A stretch of DNA of 64,000 nucleotides. It comes from Nocardia ignorata NBRC 108230. Lineage in GTDB: Bacteria > Actinomycetota > Actinomycetes > Mycobacteriales > Mycobacteriaceae. Position numbers and translations under genes: made by a program. The notes under the pieces were generated by a model that was not told the origin of the DNA, ran no database searches, and was given only the letters and a program-made list of their open reading frames with translations. The stretch is from contig NZ_BDBI01000016.1 in the NCBI RefSeq assembly GCF_001612905.1, positions 62,001 through 126,000 of the forward strand, in the 5' to 3' direction. Shown here in pieces: positions 12,124-23,389 of this stretch. Every line of letters starts with the position of its first letter. Position 1 is the stretch's first letter.

Positions 12124-12375
12124 ATGAACGACGCTCAGATCGATCTCGCGCACACCGTCGCGCTCGGATTGATCGACGACGAAGACCATCACGCGATCCA
12201 GACCATCATCGATACCGAAGACCCCACCCTGTGTACCGAGTTTCTGCACGAGATCCGCGCCACCCGCGCGGCTCTCACCGAACTCTCGGAACTCACCGCC
12301 ACCCCACCACCCCCGTCTCTGCGCGCTCGGCTACTGGCCGCGATCGAGGCCGAAGAACCACCCGTAGCCAGCTAG
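12124..12375 (+). CDS. short soluble anti-sigma-like protein (RskA N-domain only)
   Basis: An 83-residue acidic, helical protein whose ATG is one base after the sigK stop. The pattern IDLAHTVALGLIDDEDHHAI ... FLHEIRATRAALTEL ... PPPPSLRARLLAAIEAEE resembles the cytoplasmic zinc-less anti-sigma domain at the N-terminus of RskA-type proteins. Full RskA is about 230 residues with a membrane segment and an extracytoplasmic domain; here the gene stops after the cytoplasmic domain and a terminator follows at once. It probably binds SigK but cannot be controlled by membrane proteolysis. Alternatively it is a remnant of a longer gene. Confidence 0.6.
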   Translation: MNDAQIDLAHTVALGLIDDEDHHAIQTIIDTEDPTLCTEFLHEIRATRAALTELSELTATPPPPSLRARLLAAIEAEEPPVAS

Positions 12376-12382
12376 GCGCACA

Positions 12383-12423
12383 ACGAAAGGCCCCCGGACC
12401 GCAACGGTCAGGGGGCCTTCGTC
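12383..12423. terminator. bidirectional hairpin terminator
   Basis: ACGAAAGGCCCCCGGACC and GGTCAGGGGGCCTTCGT form a near-perfect hairpin with a short GCAAC loop between the convergent anti-sigma-like gene and groEL1. Confidence 0.75.
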
Positions 12424-12431
12424 ATGTCAGG

Positions 12432-14045
<1,614 letters not shown>

Positions 14046-14124
14046 CTAAAAGCTCCTGTGTATTAACGCATTCCGCCCCGGGGTCACGAAGACGCCGGGG
14101 CGGAACGCTGGTGCGGCGTCGGCC

Positions 14125-14424
14125 TTACTTGGTGACGACGGCCAGGATGTCGCGCGCCGAGAGGATGAGGTATTCCTCGCCCTGGTACTTGATCTCGGTG
14201 CCGCCGTACTTGCTGTAGATGACGACGTCGCCTTCCTTGACATCGACGGGGATGCGGTCACCCTTTTCGGTGATCCGGCCCTCGCCGACGGCGATGACGG
14301 TGCCCTCCTGCGGCTTCTCCTTGGCCGTGTCCGGGATGACCAGGCCGGAGGCCGTCGTCGTCTCGGCCTCGTTGGCCTGGACGAGGATCTTGTCCTCGAG
14401 CGGCTTGATGTTCACGCTCGCCAC
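14125..14424 (-). CDS. groES: 10 kDa co-chaperonin GroES
   Basis: A 99-residue co-chaperonin that caps GroEL. The mobile-loop region reads [16 protein letters not shown] and the roof-forming segment [13 protein letters not shown] is present. The GTG start ([12 protein letters not shown]) is preceded by GGAGGG. It is first in the groES-groEL1 operon, with a CIRCE operator over its promoter about 165 bp upstream. Confidence 0.95.
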   Translation of the reverse strand: MASVNIKPLEDKILVQANEAETTTASGLVIPDTAKEKPQEGTVIAVGEGRITEKGDRIPVDVKEGDVVIYSKYGGTEIKYQGEEYLILSARDILAVVTK

Positions 14425-14585
14425 GTTGAGCCCTCCACTTTCAGGGGAATTCGGTTGTCCGGAACTGTTGCCCCGGACCGGGTTCGGTTCAGCATGCGAC
14501 CCTGCGCGCAGGCCCCGTCGTCGCGGGTGCCGGGACTCCGAGCCCAGTAGTCGTCGATGGCACAAGCACAGCTACACAGTGCCGA

Positions 14586-14612
14586 CTAGCACTCTATACG
14601 CGAGAGTGCCAG
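14586..14612. promoter_or_regulatory. CIRCE operator (HrcA binding site)
   Basis: CTAGCACTC-N9-GAGTGCCAG matches the CIRCE consensus TTAGCACTC-N9-GAGTGCTAA at 15 of 18 arm positions. The HrcA repressor binds it and releases it on heat shock. It lies over the groES promoter. Confidence 0.92.
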
Positions 14613-14619
14613 CGCTCAA
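14591..14619 (-). promoter_or_regulatory. groES promoter overlapping CIRCE
   Basis: On the minus strand TTGAGC, a 17-nt spacer and TAGAGT form a promoter. The operator covers the spacer and the -10 hexamer, so HrcA binding would block RNA polymerase directly. Confidence 0.6.
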
Positions 14620-14790
14620 GGTCGGGTTCTGCCAATGTCGCATTATCGACACGCCCGCGCGTAATGGTGATCTTCACATCGACCGACTGAATCTGTAACG
14701 TTCGCATAACAGGCTGTGACAGAGTATGCATATCGTTCCATTCGAGATGGTCGGCCTCCGTTGGAACCATCCGCTCGAAGGGAGGTGAAC

Positions 14791-16287
14791 ATGCGAACAT
14801 CCCTCGGCATTTCCGCCGGGAACGAGGTGGTGTGCTCGGCTCTGGTCGCCACCGCTCCATCCGGCGAACAGAACTTCGACTACCGCGTCGTCTCCGCCGA
14901 CGCCGCCCACTCCGACCTCGGCGACCTCGTGTCGTCGTCGATCGAACTGATGACCAACCAGTTACCCGTGTCCCAGCAACACGTGGAGCTGGATGGCGAA
15001 CCGCTCGGACGCTACTCCACCGGCGCGCACCGCCGTGCCGTCGCCACGCGCTCGCGCCCACCGACCAGTGTGGCCGTCGCCTACCGCAACCGCGAGCAGG
15101 CCCAGGCCATCCGGGCCGCGTGTTCGCACCACCGCGATCTGCGCCTGGTCCCCGAAGGCACCGCCGCACTCGCCTATCTGCGCAATACCGGTCTGCTCGA
15201 CCGGTATTCGACCGTGGCCGTGGTCGACCTCGGCGCCACCGGCCTCACCGTCACCGTGGCCGACCAGGCCGACGGCACGGTCCTGCACACCGAACGCACC
15301 CCGACCCTCAGCGGCAACGCCATCGACGAGCTGATCTACCACCACCTCGTCGATCTGCACTACGCCCGGCGCGGGACCAGGCCCAACCGCCAGACCCTCA
15401 CCAATCGCGGCCGCGCCGCCAAGGAACACCTCACCGTCGCGCCCGCCGTCACCATCGACCACGTGGCCGGGCAGCCGCTGAAACTCACGCGCTCCGATTT
15501 CGAAGAGCTCATCGGCGGGCTGCTGCGCAATATCGCGGTGTTCTCGGCCTCGGTGTTCACCAGAGCACCGAAGTACCCCGAGGCGGTCGCGGTGATCGGC
15601 GGCTGCGCGAACATCCCCAGCGTCGTCGACACCCTCGACGCGCGCCTGGACGTCCCCGTGGTCACGGTGCCGGATCCCGAGGCCGTGATCGCCAAGGGCG
15701 CTGCCCTGCTCGCCGACGCGGCGGCACCCTCGGGTCTACAGGTGGCCACCCTCGGTGACGCGCCGAGCGGCACCTTCGCCAAGGTGATCGGCACGCTGGC
15801 GGGCGCGGTGGTCGTGGTCGGGCTGGTGATCGGTTACGGCGTGCGGACCATCTCGCCGGATGCCCCCGACGTGACGCCCGCAGGCACCAGCAGCACCGTG
15901 CGCCAGCCGCCGTTACCCGTGGTGCCGCAGGCACCGACACCCACCTATCGAGAGAGCACCGACCGCACCGGGGCCACCGTGGCCCCGCCGGCCGTCGAGT
16001 CGCCCGCTCCCACCCAGGCGCCGACCACCACGACACCGCCGACGTCCACACCGTCGACCACCCCCGCGCCGTCCCCGTCGACCACGACCACGGCACCGAC
16101 CCTGCGCCCCGACCCGAACCTCCCGCAGATCCCCTACCCCGAATCACCGGGCGGCATCAACAGCGGATCCGGTCGCGGCCAGCAGCGTCCGTCGACCCCG
16201 AACACCTCACCCACCCAGGCACCGGCCAGCGGCAGCCTCGTGGTTCCGCCGACAACAGGCGTAACCCCGCTCGTCCCGGTCGACTAG
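14791..16287 (+). CDS. Hsp70/actin-fold membrane protein with Pro/Thr tail
   Basis: A 498-residue protein. Residues 1-310 have an actin/Hsp70-like ATPase fold: VVDLGATGLTVTVADQADG (phosphate-binding loop), a late VIGGCANIPSVVDTL, and DPEAVIAKGAALLA. A membrane segment spans about 329-350, and the remaining 150 residues outside are Pro/Thr/Ser-rich with no motif. The substrate-binding domain of DnaK is absent, so it is not a chaperone of the DnaK type. Proteins of this shape occur in mycobacteria and nocardiae with unknown role. The ATG is preceded by GGGAGGTG; an open frame upstream lacks such a site. Confidence 0.75.
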   Translation: MRTSLGISAGNEVVCSALVATAPSGEQNFDYRVVSADAAHSDLGDLVSSSIELMTNQLPVSQQHVELDGEPLGRYSTGAHRRAVATRSRPPTSVAVAYRNREQAQAIRAACSHHRDLRLVPEGTAALAYLRNTGLLDRYSTVAVVDLGATGLTVTVADQADGTVLHTERTPTLSGNAIDELIYHHLVDLHYARRGTRPNRQTLTNRGRAAKEHLTVAPAVTIDHVAGQPLKLTRSDFEELIGGLLRNIAVFSASVFTRAPKYPEAVAVIGGCANIPSVVDTLDARLDVPVVTVPDPEAVIAKGAALLADAAAPSGLQVATLGDAPSGTFAKVIGTLAGAVVVVGLVIGYGVRTISPDAPDVTPAGTSSTVRQPPLPVVPQAPTPTYRESTDRTGATVAPPAVESPAPTQAPTTTTPPTSTPSTTPAPSPSTTTTAPTLRPDPNLPQIPYPESPGGINSGSGRGQQRPSTPNTSPTQAPASGSLVVPPTTGVTPLVPVD

Positions 16288-16297
16288 CACCGGAGAT

Positions 16298-17341
<1,044 letters not shown>

Positions 17342-17405
17342 GCCGCGACCCCGCTCACAGTCGATCCGATCCGGTAGGCGAATACGGCAGCACAGCGCGC
17401 GCCGT

Positions 17406-17921
17406 TCACGACAGCACCTCGTCCTGGCGACCGCGCGCGGCCCACTCGTCGGCCGCGGCGGTGAGTTCCGGGCGCCGCATCGTGTACGCGTCCGCCCCAC
17501 TCGGGTGGTAATAATTCTTGCGCAACCCGATGATGTGGAAGCCGTGCTTGGCGTAGAGCGCGATCGCGGGCGCGTTGTCGGTGCGGACCTCGAGGAACAC
17601 CGGGCCGCCGCGCTCGGCCGCCGTCGCCAGCAGGGCCTCGAGCAGCAGGGTCCCGATCCCACCGCGATGACACTCCGGATCGACCCCGATGGTGTGCACC
17701 TCGGCCTCGGGATGGGCGTTGTCGCCGAGCAGCGCGATGCCCGCGTAGCCGACCATGGTGTCGTTCTCGTCGCGGGCGGTGATGTAGCGGTTGTGCGCGC
17801 CGGCCAGTTCGGACCGGAACGACACCGCCTGCCAGGGATCGTCCTCCGGGAACAGCAGGTGTTCGAGTTCGACGCAGCGGTCGATGTCGTGCACGGTCAT
17901 CGGGGCGATGCGGTAGGTCAC
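17406..17921 (-). CDS. rimI: ribosomal-protein-alanine N-acetyltransferase RimI
   Basis: A 171-residue GNAT acetyltransferase. The acetyl-CoA-binding motif reads [20 protein letters not shown] and the late segment [20 protein letters not shown] is typical of RimI, which acetylates the N-terminus of S18 in other bacteria and sits between tsaB and tsaD in actinobacteria. The GTG start overlaps the tsaB stop (GTGA), so the two are coupled. Confidence 0.92.
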   Translation of the reverse strand: MTYRIAPMTVHDIDRCVELEHLLFPEDDPWQAVSFRSELAGAHNRYITARDENDTMVGYAGIALLGDNAHPEAEVHTIGVDPECHRGGIGTLLLEALLATAAERGGPVFLEVRTDNAPAIALYAKHGFHIIGLRKNYYHPSGADAYTMRRPELTAAADEWAARGRQDEVLS

Positions 17922-18607
17922 GAGGCGCCCGCCAGGGTGCGGAAGCTGTTCTGCACGGCGTCGGGCCGACGCAGGTACAGGGGCACGAGTGCCTCGGGCA
18001 CCGCACCGGCAAGCAGGGCGGGTGCGGCGACGGCGACCAGGCCCGCGGGCGACGGCGTCTCGTTCGGCAGGACCGGCAGGTCGAAGTCGTCGACGTGGGC
18101 GGCCGACCCCGCGATGGCGACGGCGTCGCCCATCGGTACGTCGGCGGGTTTGCACACCTCGGGCCCGGCCACGCGCGCACCGTCGAGGTAGCGCGCCCAG
18201 TACACCTCGCGCCTGCGCGCGTCGGTGACCACCAGCAGTTCGCCGGCCTCGCGTTGTTCGCCCGCGCTGTCGGCGGCGATGGCGTCGAGGCTGCACACGC
18301 CGTGCACGGGCAGGCCGAGCGCGTCACCGAAGGCGGCGGCGGTGGCCATGCCCACGCGCAGGCCGGTGAACGGGCCCGGCCCGATCCCGACGACGACGGC
18401 GTCGAGGTCGGCGCGGGCCACCCCGGCTTCGGCGAGGCATTCGAGGATCTGCGGGGTGAGGACCTCGGCGTGGGCGCGTGCGTCGACCTTCACCCGGGTG
18501 GCGAGGGTGGCCACGGCGGGTCGGGAGTCCGCGTCGTCGGCCGGTGACAGATGCACCAATCCCGCTGTAACGGCAGGTGTCGCGGTGTCGACTGCTAGTA
18601 CGAGCAT
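17918..18607 (-). CDS. tsaB: t6A biosynthesis protein TsaB
   Basis: A 229-residue member of the t6A complex; an inactive TsaD paralogue that dimerises with TsaD. Marks are MLVLAVDTATPAVTAGLV at the start, VVVGIGPGPFTGLRVGMATA and a late LYLRRPDAV. The stop overlaps rimI. It lies 66 bp downstream of tsaE in the same direction. Confidence 0.93.
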   Translation of the reverse strand: MLVLAVDTATPAVTAGLVHLSPADDADSRPAVATLATRVKVDARAHAEVLTPQILECLAEAGVARADLDAVVVGIGPGPFTGLRVGMATAAAFGDALGLPVHGVCSLDAIAADSAGEQREAGELLVVTDARRREVYWARYLDGARVAGPEVCKPADVPMGDAVAIAGSAAHVDDFDLPVLPNETPSPAGLVAVAAPALLAGAVPEALVPLYLRRPDAVQNSFRTLAGAS

Positions 18608-18673
18608 GATTGTCTCAACAATACCGGGTGGTATCCGCGACCGGCGCGCACTGGTGGATCGGGTCCGCGCGCG

Positions 18674-19129
18674 TCAGCCGATCCATTCCCAGACAGCCGT
18701 GCGCACATCGGATTCCGGTTCCCTCACCAATTGCACTCGCAAGTGCCGGTCGGCGAGGTGTTCGACCACGCCCTTGCCCCACTCCACGACGACGACCGCG
18801 TGGTGCAGGTCGGTGTCGAGGTCGAGGGAATCGAGCTCGTCGAGGTCGCCGGCGAGCCGGTAGGCGTCGACGTGAACCATCGGCACCCCGGGCGAGCCGT
18901 CGGGTCGCTGCCCGGCGCGGTGGGCGCGCGCGATGATGAACGTCGGCGAGCTCACCCGCCCCTGCACACCGAGACCGGCGGCGATGCCCCTGGTCAAGGC
19001 GGTCTTACCGGCGCCGAGTGGGCCGTCGAGCACCACCAGATCGCCGGGGCGAAGTGTCTGCGCGAGTTCGCGGCCGAGCGCCTCGGTGTCGTCGACGGAC
19101 GGCAGGACGCGGGTGCGTGGGTCAGCCAC
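18674..19129 (-). CDS. tsaE: t6A biosynthesis ATPase TsaE
   Basis: A 151-residue P-loop ATPase that drives turnover of the t6A complex. Walker A is GPLGAGKTALTRGIA; SSPTFIIA and VHVDAYRL are the following family motifs; VVVVEWGKG is the Walker B-like segment. It begins with GTG 8 bp inside the end of the preceding hydrolase gene, so the genes form one operon. Confidence 0.93.
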   Translation of the reverse strand: MADPRTRVLPSVDDTEALGRELAQTLRPGDLVVLDGPLGAGKTALTRGIAAGLGVQGRVSSPTFIIARAHRAGQRPDGSPGVPMVHVDAYRLAGDLDELDSLDLDTDLHHAVVVVEWGKGVVEHLADRHLRVQLVREPESDVRTAVWEWIG

Positions 19130-20192
19130 CGACGGCCTCCCCGCCGAAGCTCTCGGCGCCCGCGCGGGCGAGCAGCCGGTCGAGTGCGTCGAGGGTCACC
19201 TGGGGGAACTGCAGGTGCGGCATGTGCGCTCCCTCACCGATCTTCACCAGCTCGCAGTTGGGCAGTGCCTCGGCGAGCAGGCGCGAGTTCTCGAACGGGA
19301 TCACCATGTCGTGCGCGCCGCCGAGGACGAGCACGGGCAGCTTGTTCAGTGTCGGCAGCGCGGCCGATTCATCGTGCAACTCAATCGTTTTCAGGAACTT
19401 CTCGACGGTGGCGACGGGTGTGCGATCGATCATCATGGTGGTGAATCGCGACAGCGTGGGACTCACCGGCCCGTGGAACGAGCTGACGTGCAGGATCGGC
19501 GTCACCACGTGCTTGCTCGCCGAGCGCCCGAACTGCACCAGCGCGGGCGCCGACCGCACGGCCAGCCCGAAGACGCCAAGCGCCGGATGCCGCAGCAGCT
19601 GCAGCACGCCGGTGGAGGTGACCTCGGCAGCGGCGGTGTTGAGCAGGGCGACCCCGACCACCCTGGTGGCGAACAGTTCGGGGAACTGCGCGGCCGCCGC
19701 GAGCACCGCCATCCCGCCGAGCGAATGTCCGACGAGCACCACCGGACCCTTCGGCACGCAGGTGCGGATCACGGTCGCCACGTCGCGGCCGAGCTGGGCG
19801 ATGGTGCAGCTGTCGGTGCTCGGCGTGCCGGAGCGGCCGTGGCCGCGCTGGTCGAAGAACACCATCCGGATCCGCGGACCCCACTGCTGGGCCAGGTCGC
19901 GGCGCTGGAAATGGAACGAGTCCATGCTGTTGCAGAAGCCGTGGACGAAGACGAGCGTCACCTCGGCGGTGTCGTCGCCGTAGGTGCGGGTGGCCAGCGA
20001 CACACCGTCGTCGGCGCGGACCTCACCCGGCTCGTCCTCATCGATCAGGGCGAAATTCTCGTCGCGGTACTCGTCGCGTTCGGCGGGCCAGCGCACCCGC
20101 GCGCCGATGCGGCGCAGCGTGTGGGCGAGGGCGAGCGCCCCGAGCACGCCTGCGGTGGCGAACCCGCCGCGCACCACCTGACGGCGCCTCAT
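19122..20192 (-). CDS. alpha/beta hydrolase (intact triad)
   Basis: A 356-residue alpha/beta hydrolase with a twin-Arg/hydrophobic N-terminus (MRRRQVVRGGFATAGVLGAL), so it may be membrane-anchored or exported. The oxyanion loop VFVHGFCNSMDSF, DQRGHGRSG, the nucleophile elbow VGHSLGGMAVL, the Asp in LGGAHDMVIP and the His in GEGAHMPHLQ are all present. It overlaps alr by 4 bp (ATGA) and tsaE by 8 bp, so it belongs to the alr-tsa operon as in mycobacteria. Substrate unknown; an ester or lipid is likely. Confidence 0.88.
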   Translation of the reverse strand: MRRRQVVRGGFATAGVLGALALAHTLRRIGARVRWPAERDEYRDENFALIDEDEPGEVRADDGVSLATRTYGDDTAEVTLVFVHGFCNSMDSFHFQRRDLAQQWGPRIRMVFFDQRGHGRSGTPSTDSCTIAQLGRDVATVIRTCVPKGPVVLVGHSLGGMAVLAAAAQFPELFATRVVGVALLNTAAAEVTSTGVLQLLRHPALGVFGLAVRSAPALVQFGRSASKHVVTPILHVSSFHGPVSPTLSRFTTMMIDRTPVATVEKFLKTIELHDESAALPTLNKLPVLVLGGAHDMVIPFENSRLLAEALPNCELVKIGEGAHMPHLQFPQVTLDALDRLLARAGAESFGGEAVGG

Positions 20193-21316
20193 CGACCGGT
20201 CCCCACGTAACGGCGGACCGCGCGACCGCGTGGCGAGCACACGATCTCGTAGTCGATGGTGTCGAGCAGCCGCGCCCAGTCCAGGGCGTGCGGATGTCCC
20301 GCGCCGCCACCGAACAGCACCGCCCGGTCGCCCGCGCGCACATTGCCGACGTTGTCGCCCAGGTCGACCATGAACTGGTCCATGCACACCCTTCCGACAT
20401 TACGGCGCAGCGCGCCGCCGAGCCACACCTCGAAACGCCCACTGAGCGAACGGAACACACCGTCGGCGTATCCAGCGGGTACCAGGGCGACGGTGGTGTC
20501 GCGTGGCGCGATCCACCGGTGCCCGTAGGACACACCTTCCCCGGCAGCCACCCGTTTGACCAGGGTGACCTCGGCCTGCAACGTCATCGCGGGCCGCAAT
20601 CCGAAGTCGCCGAGCTCGGGGATCGGTGAGAGCCCGTAGACCGCGATACCCGGCCGGACCAGGTCGAAGTGCAGGTCGGGGCGGGTGAGGGTGGCCGCCG
20701 AATTCGACAGGTGGATCAGCTCCGGCTGCAGGCCGTGTTCCTTGGCCAGCGCGACGGCCTCGAGGAACCGTTCCCGCTGCCGGTCGATGGCGGGATTGCC
20801 CGGTTCGTCGGCATGCGCGAGGTGAGAGAAGATCCCGCGCAAACGCAGCACGCGGTCGTCGACGAGGGCGCGCACGGCGGCCAGGACCTGCGGATACTCG
20901 GTCACCGAGACGCCGTTGCGGTTCAGTCCGGTATCGACCTTGAGCGAGATCGTGGCGGTCCGGCCGGTCTTACGCGCGGCCTGCTCGACCACCCGCACCT
21001 GCTCCAGCGAGGACACCCCGATCTCCACGTCGGCCAGGATCGCCGCACCGTAGTCGGCGTCGATGGTGTTGAGCCAGCACAGAATCGGGGCGTCGATACC
21101 CGCCGCCCGCAATTCCAGTGCCTCGGCGACCGTGGTGACACCGAGCTCCCGCGCGCCCGCCCCCAGCGCGGCACGCGCGACCTGCACGGCACCGTGGTTG
21201 TACCCGTCGGCCTTGACCACGACCATCACTGCGGCACCCTGCGCGAAGCCACGCAGCACGCGGACGTTGTGAGCAATGGCGTCGAGGTCGATGACCGTCT
21301 CCACTTGCGCATTCAC
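20189..21316 (-). CDS. alr: alanine racemase
   Basis: PLP enzyme that makes D-alanine for peptidoglycan. The protein has 375 residues from the GTG at 21316. The PLP lysine is Lys35 in VVVKADGYNHG, and the second catalytic Tyr is in GVSYGHRW. DTGLNRNGV and GRVCMDQFMVDLG are further family motifs. The frame stays open 42 codons upstream but that part is low-complexity; GGGAGG touches the chosen GTG, so a GTG four codons later is also possible. It is followed by a hydrolase with ATGA overlap. Confidence 0.93.
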   Translation of the reverse strand: MNAQVETVIDLDAIAHNVRVLRGFAQGAAVMVVVKADGYNHGAVQVARAALGAGARELGVTTVAEALELRAAGIDAPILCWLNTIDADYGAAILADVEIGVSSLEQVRVVEQAARKTGRTATISLKVDTGLNRNGVSVTEYPQVLAAVRALVDDRVLRLRGIFSHLAHADEPGNPAIDRQRERFLEAVALAKEHGLQPELIHLSNSAATLTRPDLHFDLVRPGIAVYGLSPIPELGDFGLRPAMTLQAEVTLVKRVAAGEGVSYGHRWIAPRDTTVALVPAGYADGVFRSLSGRFEVWLGGALRRNVGRVCMDQFMVDLGDNVGNVRAGDRAVLFGGGAGHPHALDWARLLDTIDYEIVCSPRGRAVRRYVGTGR

Positions 21317-21454
21317 CCTCCCGATCCTGCCTGGCTGGTCCGCCTCCCCGGAACTCGGGCCAGACTTAGGTGCGTGGGGAGGTGCGTCGGCGGCCAGACC
21401 GAGCATCGGGTCGCGGTAGCCCGTACCCGCAGAGTTACCCATGTTCTTGCTTGA

Positions 21455-22897
21455 TCAGTTGGTGGCTGTTGAGGTCAGTTCTCGTAGGAGGCGGATGGCG
21501 GGTCGGATGTGGGTGTGGAGGGGGGTGGCCGAGATGGGGGCGCCTGCGGTTTCGCCTGCGTGGGCGGCGAGGTTGGCGGCCAGGGCGTGGGTTCGGGCTG
21601 CCGCTGCGGCTGCCCAGGTGGGGGGTTTGCCTGCCGCGAGGAGGGCACCGATGATGCCGGCGAGGACGTCGCCGGAGCCTGCGGTGGCGGCCCAGGAGCC
21701 GCCCGCGTCGTTCACCAGGGTTGGTTCGCCGGGGGTGGCGATGATGGTGGCGCGGCCCTTCAGTAGCACTGTCACGCCCCATCGCTCGGACAGGGCGCGC
21801 ACCGCTGCCACCCGGTCCGGGTCGGGGCTCGCACCGGTGAGCCGGGCGAACTCGCCCGCGTGCGGTGTGAGGACGGTCGGGGCCTGTCTGCCGCGTACCA
21901 GGTCGGGTTCGTGGGAGAGGATGGTGAGGCCGTCGGCGTCGATGATCACCGGGAGATCCGTGGCGAGCACCCGGGCGAGATCGTCGCGCTTGTCTGTGCC
22001 GACACCAGGCCCGAAGACCCAGGCCTGTACCCGGCCTGTTTGCTCGATACTCGGTGCGGCAACGACTTCCGGGAGTCGCTTCACCACCTCGATGTCACTG
22101 CCGGCGTACCGCACCATTCCAGAGGTCGCCGCCACGGCCGCACCGGTACACAGCACGCCGGCGCCCGGGTATTCGACGCTGCCCGCGCACACGCCCGTCA
22201 CGCCCTGGGTGTACTTGTCGTCGAACGGCCCGGGTACCGGCCACTCGGCTCCGACCTCGGCGGGATCGAGTTGCGACAGCGTGGGAGATGGAAGCTGTAA
22301 CCCTATGGGCACCAGAATGATTCGGCCGCAACTCGCAGGCGCCAGGGCATGTACGGGCTTGTAAGACCCGAACGTCACCGTAACGTCCGCGCGCACGGCG
22401 GGCCCGTCGATGGCCCCGGTGTCGGGGTCGACACCACTGGGCAGGTCGGCGGAAATGATCGGGACATCAATGGCGGCAACCACTTCCGCAGCAGCAGGTC
22501 GCAACGGTCCCTTGCCGGAGATGCCGACGATGGCGTCGACCACCACGTCGACCTCGCCCAGCCGATCGACTACTCGACCACCGGCCTGCCGAAAGGCGCT
22601 GAGCCCGTGCGCATGCGCGCGCTCGGGGTTCAGCAGCACCGCCTGCACCGCCACCCCTCGTCGCCGCAGCATCGCACCGGCCCACAGCCCGTCACCGCCG
22701 TTGTCACCGGATCCGACCAGCAGACCAACGGAACGTCCGACCACTCCCCCTGTGCGCGAACGCACTTCATCGGCGACCACCCGCGCCAACCCGAACGCCG
22801 CGCGCCGCATCGGCACACCGTCGGGTACCCGGGTGAACAGTTCCGCCTCGGCCGCCCGCACCTGATCGACGGTGAAATAGTCACGCCGAGCAACCAT
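21455..22897 (-). CDS. nnr: bifunctional NAD(P)HX epimerase/dehydratase
   Basis: Repairs hydrated NAD(P)H. The 480-residue protein fuses an N-terminal epimerase domain (about 1-215, with LLVGSGDNGGDGLWAGAML) to a C-terminal ADP/ATP-dependent dehydratase domain (about 230-480, with VLTPHAGEFARL and TAGSGDVLAGIIGALLA). It lies 138 bp upstream of alr on the same strand, as in mycobacteria. The ATG giving MVARRDYFTV is chosen; GGGAGGCG lies upstream. Confidence 0.93.
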   Translation of the reverse strand: MVARRDYFTVDQVRAAEAELFTRVPDGVPMRRAAFGLARVVADEVRSRTGGVVGRSVGLLVGSGDNGGDGLWAGAMLRRRGVAVQAVLLNPERAHAHGLSAFRQAGGRVVDRLGEVDVVVDAIVGISGKGPLRPAAAEVVAAIDVPIISADLPSGVDPDTGAIDGPAVRADVTVTFGSYKPVHALAPASCGRIILVPIGLQLPSPTLSQLDPAEVGAEWPVPGPFDDKYTQGVTGVCAGSVEYPGAGVLCTGAAVAATSGMVRYAGSDIEVVKRLPEVVAAPSIEQTGRVQAWVFGPGVGTDKRDDLARVLATDLPVIIDADGLTILSHEPDLVRGRQAPTVLTPHAGEFARLTGASPDPDRVAAVRALSERWGVTVLLKGRATIIATPGEPTLVNDAGGSWAATAGSGDVLAGIIGALLAAGKPPTWAAAAAARTHALAANLAAHAGETAGAPISATPLHTHIRPAIRLLRELTSTATN

Positions 22898-22969
22898 CGT
22901 TCGCCTCCCACCTGCGCCCGCGCGGGCCACGACCGTCCCGCGATCGTTCGCAGACTACGCTGCACAACC

Positions 22970-23386
22970 ATGTCGATGGTTCGTCACCGCGCCGCACGGG
23001 TTGCCGCCGGATTCACCGTGGTCGCCGCCCTGCTCGCCGCCGGTTGCTCCGGCGATTCGGACAACGCCACCACCACAACCCGCAAACCCCGCCCGGTCAG
23101 CACCACGACCACGCCGAGCGTCGAGGTTGACGCCGCCCTCACGGTCGAGGTCAGCGACATGAAGTACAGCCCGGCCCAGGCGACCGTCAAGGTCGGCCAA
23201 ACCGTCACCTGGAAGTTCTCCGACAAGGCCCCACACAACGTGCAGGGCATCGGCGACAAGGCGATGGGCATCAACAGTCCCATCATCGACAAGGGCGAAT
23301 GGTCCTACACCTTCACCCAGCCCGGCACCTACCGCTACCTGTGCTCCCTGCACCCCGAGATGCGCGGCCAGATCACCGTCGAATAA
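22970..23386 (+). CDS. cupredoxin-type copper lipoprotein
   Basis: A 138-residue lipoprotein. The signal peptide ends in the lipobox LLAAGC (Cys26), then a Thr-rich linker, then a plastocyanin/azurin-like domain of about 90 residues. Type-1 copper ligands are visible: His in KAPHNVQG and Cys, His and Met in YLCSLHPEMRG. It probably carries out electron transfer or copper binding on the outer face of the membrane. It is divergent from nnr and convergent with glmS, with only 3 bp between the two stops. Confidence 0.85.
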   Translation: MSMVRHRAARVAAGFTVVAALLAAGCSGDSDNATTTTRKPRPVSTTTTPSVEVDAALTVEVSDMKYSPAQATVKVGQTVTWKFSDKAPHNVQGIGDKAMGINSPIIDKGEWSYTFTQPGTYRYLCSLHPEMRGQITVE

Positions 23387-23389
23387 GTC

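Larger units (their letters stand above)
14425..14790. other. 366-bp divergent region between groES and the Hsp70-fold gene
   Basis: Non-coding. It contains the CIRCE-controlled groES promoter. Near 14780 a strong GGGAGGTG ribosome site precedes the divergent gene; no convincing promoter for that gene was identified. Confidence 0.6.
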
